Shown: one piece after another, positions 17,457-18,199 of the stretch
Position numbering within the stretch: the stretch's first letter is position 1
How the letters are laid out: every line of letters starts with the position of its first letter
Source: REEP01 sp964517265
GTDB taxonomy: Bacteria > Pseudomonadota > Alphaproteobacteria > Rhodospirillales > Defluviicoccaceae
Assembly: GCA_964517265.1 (NCBI GenBank)
Contig: CAZFBS010000051.1
Coordinates: 1 to 18,199 of the forward strand
Reading direction: 5' to 3'
DNA: 18,199 bases
The notes under the pieces: model-generated
Seen by the model: the letters and a program-made list of their open reading frames with translations, nothing else
Told to the model about the DNA's origin: nothing
Database searches by the model: none
Position numbers and translations under genes: made by a program

Positions 17457-17471
17457 GACGATTCGCGCGTT

Positions 17472-17504
17472 GGGACGGACGGGCACCCCCTGCCCGTCCG
17501 TCCC
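17472..17504 (+). terminator. Very strong hairpin after lon
   Basis: A perfect 14-bp stem GGGACGGACGGGCA/TGCCCGTCCGTCCC (17472-17485 with 17491-17504) encloses a CCCCC loop, 16 nt after the lon stop. It is followed by GGCACGAAAAAAA and lacks a T-run on the plus strand, so it may stabilise the 3' end or terminate with Rho. The A-run would be a T-run on the other strand but lies on the wrong side of the stem for minus-strand termination. Confidence 0.6.
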
Positions 17505-17602
17505 GGCACGAAAAAAACCACGAGAAACAGAACCTAATAGCGTAATAAAACGCTGTTCACCCCGTAAACGTGCATGAATGCGGCGTGATGCTAGTTCCCC
17601 AA

Positions 17603-17632
17603 TTGACGGCTCAACCGCGCTCGCACTAGATT
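17603..17632 (+). promoter_or_regulatory. Sigma70-type promoter of the HU gene
   Basis: TTGACG (17603-17608), an 18-bp spacer and TAGATT (17627-17632) lie about 89 nt before the TTG start. Together with the strong hairpin after lon this suggests the HU gene is transcribed separately from lon. Confidence 0.6.
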
Positions 17633-17720
17633 TGCCGCGGAGGCGCTAGAGGAATCCGCGGCAATCTCGGACCGACGGTGCCGAAGGATTCCGAGGATCC
17701 GTTCAAAGGGGGACCTTTCA

Positions 17721-17993
17721 TTGAACAGAAACGATTTGATCTCGGCAGTGGCAACGACGAGCGGCTTATCCAAGGGTGATGTCACCAAGGCTGTTGACAG
17801 CGTGTTCACCGCCATCACTGATGCCTTGAAAAGTGGTGACGAAGTGAGGCTGGTCGGATTTGGCACTTTTGCCGTCTCCGAGCGGGCGGCCTCGCAAGGG
17901 CGCAATCCGCGCACCGGTGAGCCGATCGATATTCCGCCGACCAAGCAGGCCAAGTTCAAGGCCGGCAAGCAGCTCAAGGACGCGCTCAACTAG
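17721..17993 (+). CDS. hupB: DNA-binding protein HU (HU-beta type)
   Basis: A 90-residue nucleoid protein, full family length. The N-terminal helices (NRNDLISAVATTSGLSKGDV) form the dimer core, VGFGTF lies before the arm, and the DNA-binding beta arm carries the HU signature GRNPRTGEPIDIPP with the Pro that intercalates into DNA. The end KFKAGKQLKDALN is typical. It binds DNA non-specifically and bends it. The start is TTG at 17721, fixed by AAGGGGGA 7 nt upstream and by the alignment of the MNRND-type N-terminus; no ATG is available in a suitable position. Its place after lon is the usual one in many Proteobacteria. Confidence 0.95.
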   Translation: MNRNDLISAVATTSGLSKGDVTKAVDSVFTAITDALKSGDEVRLVGFGTFAVSERAASQGRNPRTGEPIDIPPTKQAKFKAGKQLKDALN

Positions 17994-18004
17994 GATTTCG
18001 GTTC

Positions 18005-18069
18005 GCCTTCGGCCGTAGAACGAGCCGAAGGCCTTGAGGAAGGACTCCCGCAGCTTGATCCGCTGCGGG
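18005..18069 (+). terminator. Two hairpins after the HU gene
   Basis: GCCTTCGGC/GCCGAAGGC (18005-18013 with 18024-18032) and CCCGCAGC/GCTGCGGG (18047-18054 with 18062-18069, 7-nt loop). The second is followed by a weak pyrimidine-rich stretch (ACTTTCCCGCCTCGTTTCTC). They plausibly end the HU transcript before tRNA-Val. Confidence 0.45.
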
Positions 18070-18123
18070 GACTTTCCCGCCTCGTTTCTCCACGGTCATC
18101 GCGACCGGGAATGCCTGCAATGA

Positions 18124-18199
18124 GGGCGGTTAGCTCAGCTGGTAGAGCGCCACGTTTACACCGTGGATGTCGGCGGTTCGATCCCGTCACCGCCCACCA
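18124..18199 (+). tRNA. tRNA-Val (anticodon UAC)
   Basis: The 76-nt gene has acceptor stem GGGCGGT/ACCGCCC, discriminator A and encoded CCA ending on the last base of the window. The anticodon stem CCACG/CGTGG encloses TTTACAC with anticodon TAC at 18157-18159. D-arm (TAGCTCAGCTGGTAGAGC) and T-arm (GGTTCGATCC) are standard. Confidence 0.97.

Overview
The window looks like an alphaproteobacterial chromosome, probably Rhodospirillales-like. The grounds are high GC, the block tRNA-Leu / tig / clpP / clpX / lon / HU gene / tRNA-Val in its usual order, and clean orthologues of DadA and the bifunctional NAD(P)H-hydrate repair enzyme. A run of exactly 100 N (9517-9616) splits it. Everything recognised to the left is on the minus strand and everything to the right on the plus strand; the true gap size is unknown.

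Left part (1 to about 8175, minus strand): an accessory cluster. Seven small paralogues (P1 to P7 here, in coordinate order: 1904-2302, 2747-3367, 3689-4111, 4344-4817, 5045-5674, 6461-7102, 7531-8004) each start with a Sec-type signal peptide. In six of them it is followed at residues 31-48 by a strongly conserved EPxRLxxxQMDxVTAG-type motif and then by a divergent, low-complexity, Thr/Ser/Gly/Lys-rich region. The motif resembles the double-glycine leader cut by C39 peptidases. Downstream on the same strand lie a PIG-L-fold deacetylase homologue with altered metal ligands (1075-1770), an exported C39-type cysteine peptidase with a complete Gln/Cys/His/Asp active site (355-1020), and the first 92 residues of a protein with a signal peptide, a coiled coil and an Ala/Pro/Gly linker that runs off the window (278 to <1). 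The architecture (C39 peptidase, coiled-coil-headed exported protein, small Sec substrates) recalls the Pseudomonas Fap functional-amyloid system (FapD, FapF, FapB/C). The substrate family is different and much expanded. My proposal is a Fap-like secretion and assembly system whose substrates are trimmed in the periplasm. Four paralogues (P2, P3, P4, P7) also share a conserved upstream module of about 100 bp.

Middle (8193 to about 10845): dadA (D-amino acid dehydrogenase, minus), the N gap, then the 5'-truncated nnr gene (plus).

Right part (10849-18199, plus): tRNA-Leu(UAG) behind a good sigma70-type promoter, then the protein quality-control block: trigger factor (with a perfectly alternating His-x tract of 28 histidines inserted in its C-terminal domain), ClpP, ClpX, Lon, a TTG-started HU protein, and tRNA-Val(UAC) ending exactly at the window edge. 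Trigger factor folds nascent chains, ClpXP and Lon degrade failed or regulatory proteins, and HU compacts DNA; this part is conserved housekeeping except for the histidine tract.
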